Of a stretch of DNA of 20,332 nucleotides, positions 19,001 through 20,332 are shown piece by piece. The position numbers were made by a program, and so were the translations under genes. Each line of letters opens with the position of its first letter. The first letter of the stretch is position 1. The stretch covers positions 1 to 20,332 of the forward strand of contig JAPEVF010000805.1 of assembly GCA_029747585.1 (NCBI GenBank), given 5' to 3'. The DNA comes from Pleurotus djamor (taxonomy: Eukaryota; Basidiomycota; Agaricomycetes; Agaricales; Pleurotaceae). The notes under the pieces were generated by a model, which saw nothing but the letters and a program-made list of their open reading frames with translations, was not told the origin of the DNA and did not search any database.

Positions 19001-20332
19001 GAGCGTTCGGGTCGTCATCTACGCCGTCATCTTCGCCGTTCTTCAAGACACCGAGTACGCCGGCTAGCCAGGGGGCTTTCGCGTCGTTGGGTTCGCCGTC
19101 GCCGTCACCGTTTAGTACACCGACGTTCGGTGCGAGTACAACTCCTGGTGCGGGTGCCTCCCCGGGCACGAAGTTTGGTGTGTCTTCCGCCCTTGGTACG
19201 CCTCAAAAGTCGGTATTCGGCGCGCCAAGTCTGCCGACCTCGAAACCGAACGAGAGTGGCGCTTTCTCTGCGTTTAGCTCAGGTGGAAGCGCGTTTACGT
19301 CCTTTGCTGGCCCGCAGAAGTCTTTCAAAGATTTGCTTTCTGGTGGTGGCTCCGCGTCTTCCGCTGAGAAGACGGAAACAACACCTCAATCTGTTTTCTC
19401 GCCCAAGGAGGAGGCACCGAAGAAAGCGAGCCCGGTTGAAGAAGCTCAGCCTAAAACGCCGTCAAAGCCTGCAACACCTAGTCCAGATGACACGCCTCAA
19501 CCTTCTGGTCCTGCCAGTCCGGAGACTATTCGGAATGATAGTAAACCGACTTCGCCTTCGGATGGGCAATCACTCAGCTCTCTGTCGTTCTCGTCTACGT
19601 CTTCTTCGTTCGTTGAGGTGACCAGACCTGATGGTGGTTCTCCTCCATCTGATCCTGCCGGGCCTAGTCAAGTAAACGATGCAAGCAGTGATGAAGAGGG
19701 TGAGCTGGACAATGATGATGGGGATTCGTTTGTGTCTGAATCGTTCAGCTCAGACCCGGAAGATGATAATGATAATGACAACTCGGCGAGTGAGAGTCTT
19801 CCTAGTGAAGGCGAGAGTGACGCAGAGGAGGATCAAGAAGAAGAGGAGGAGGATGCACAAGTCACTGGACCCGCTGATATTGGTTTGCGGTCTCCTTCTG
19901 CGACACCCACTGCAGAGGCCCCTTCTGTGTCATTCTCAAAGTCACCTACACCGACACCCAGCTTGTCCTTGAATCTGGACACTAGTACGACACCGCCTGG
20001 TTCTCCTGAGAAACAACCCACCCTCCAGACACCATTGCCTGCACCTCAAGCCGACGGCCCGGTGTTTCAAAAGCAGTATACGCTCCGCAGTGACGCTCTT
20101 ATGCACGAAGCGGTTCCCTCTCACCGTCCACCCCAGATGATCCAGCAATTACACGAATCCCCCGCTTCGCCCTCTTCCTCTTCTTCTCACATGTCTACTC
20201 CCTCGACCACTCCCCCGTCCTCCGCTAGCTCTCATTATCCGAATCCAATCAAGAACGACCCTACCATGATGCCTACGACTACTTCAGAGCTGCCTTCTGC
20301 TACCAACGTGCCCCCCGTTATTCCCCCTACAA
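16057..20332 (+). CDS. FG nucleoporin, Nup159/Nup214-like (3' end beyond window)
   Basis: Exons: 16057-16140, 16194-16347, 16396-16809, 16866-17693, 17737 to the right edge; phases agree at every junction, giving about 1358 residues so far. Residues 29-440 or so form a beta-propeller: YPHFRLLNRQTRVTLS, SNSRGWFAAVIRQENAF, FITSPLSDLRTA, ALNDSRLVVALASGEILLYD, ASWSPKGKHLAIGLLTGEIL, WAYLNDGTVQAWH. This matches the Nup159 N-terminal domain, which docks the DEAD-box helicase Dbp5 on the cytoplasmic side of the pore for mRNA export (family knowledge). An FG-rich region follows from about residue 500, with dense SFGQ/AFGQ repeats at about 705-765. An acidic Ser/Asp/Glu region lies at about 1143-1200, then a Ser/Thr/Pro-rich part. 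The coiled-coil C-terminus is outside the window. Intron 17694-17736 contains an N, and the N at 18629 shifts the frame unless it is dropped. Confidence 0.88.
18370..18545 (+). repeat. Dense FG/SFGQ repeat block of the nucleoporin
   Basis: The coding sequence repeats units such as TCNTTYGGNCAG(C), giving tandem SAFGQ, SSFGQ and SLFGQ peptides. This is the most regular part of a larger FG-rich stretch (about 17810-18630). FG repeats form the permeability barrier and bind transport receptors. DNA-level similarity between units makes the block prone to copy-number change and assembly error. Confidence 0.85.
18603..18813 (+). repeat. Two 105-bp tandem repeats (35 residues each) in the nucleoporin
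   Basis: Unit 1 (18603-18708) and unit 2 (18709-18813) both encode GGGFASFAQ..ATFGKPST, then TGN.TPS.PAPS. Unit 1 is 106 positions long only because of the N at 18629; without it both units are exactly 105 bp. This is an in-frame duplication typical of FG regions. Confidence 0.85.

Noticed and set aside
18872..19621. Long Arg/Leu-rich plus-strand ORFs (also 19679-19972)
   Set aside because: They overlap the nucleoporin frame, which is open from 18630 to the window edge. The composition is what a shifted frame of Ser/Pro/Thr-rich coding gives.

Overview
The window looks like nuclear DNA from a mushroom-forming basidiomycete (Agaricomycetes). The introns are very short (about 43-71 nt) with GTRNGN donors and CTNAY-like branch sites. 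The gene families also fit: F-box/leucine-rich-like proteins with the 'LP.ei...IF...VC..W......LWS' signature, a type I metacaspase, a Plavaka-type transposase fragment, a DUF6698 protein and a Nup159-type nucleoporin. No searches were run; family names rest on motifs read from the translations.

Layout. (1) 3-1445 (+): 5'-truncated F-box-like protein, copy A. (2) 1446-2193: no recognisable gene. (3) about 2194-5013 (+): metacaspase split by at least 12 short introns, with a clean catalytic part (about 2521-5013) and an N-terminal part whose frame cannot be resolved. (4) 5014-7607: about 2.6 kb with no recognised gene. (5) 7608-9207 and 9542-11158 (+): F-box-like copies B and C, paralogous to copy A, each apparently starting with a first exon that codes only the start ATG. 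(6) 11159-12787: non-coding, with a perfect hairpin and a small tandem repeat. (7) 16003-12788 (-): a composite tract. It holds the 5' two-thirds of an SH3 adaptor gene (frameshifted), then a Plavaka transposase N-terminal fragment, then a DUF6698 gene. Coding frame and splice phases can be followed almost continuously through all three. (8) 16057-20332 (+): the N-terminal 1358 or so residues of a Nup159/Nup214-like FG nucleoporin (beta-propeller, FG repeats, acidic region), running off the right edge.

The left half looks like a lineage-expanded accessory neighbourhood: an F-box paralogue array with a metacaspase between copies A and B. The right half has a conserved housekeeping gene (the nucleoporin) divergent from an SH3 gene, with only 53 bp between their start codons. 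The SH3 gene has lost its normal C-terminal end to transposon-derived sequence. Five isolated single N bases occur (9514, 13077, 15459, 17705, 18629). At two of them (13077, 18629), dropping the N restores a good reading frame. Some apparent frameshifts in the window may therefore be sequence errors rather than real decay.

The observations most worth a second look are the SH3-Plavaka-DUF6698 chimera, the ATG-only first exons shared by two F-box paralogues, and the metacaspase with a Y-C-G-H catalytic-histidine motif.
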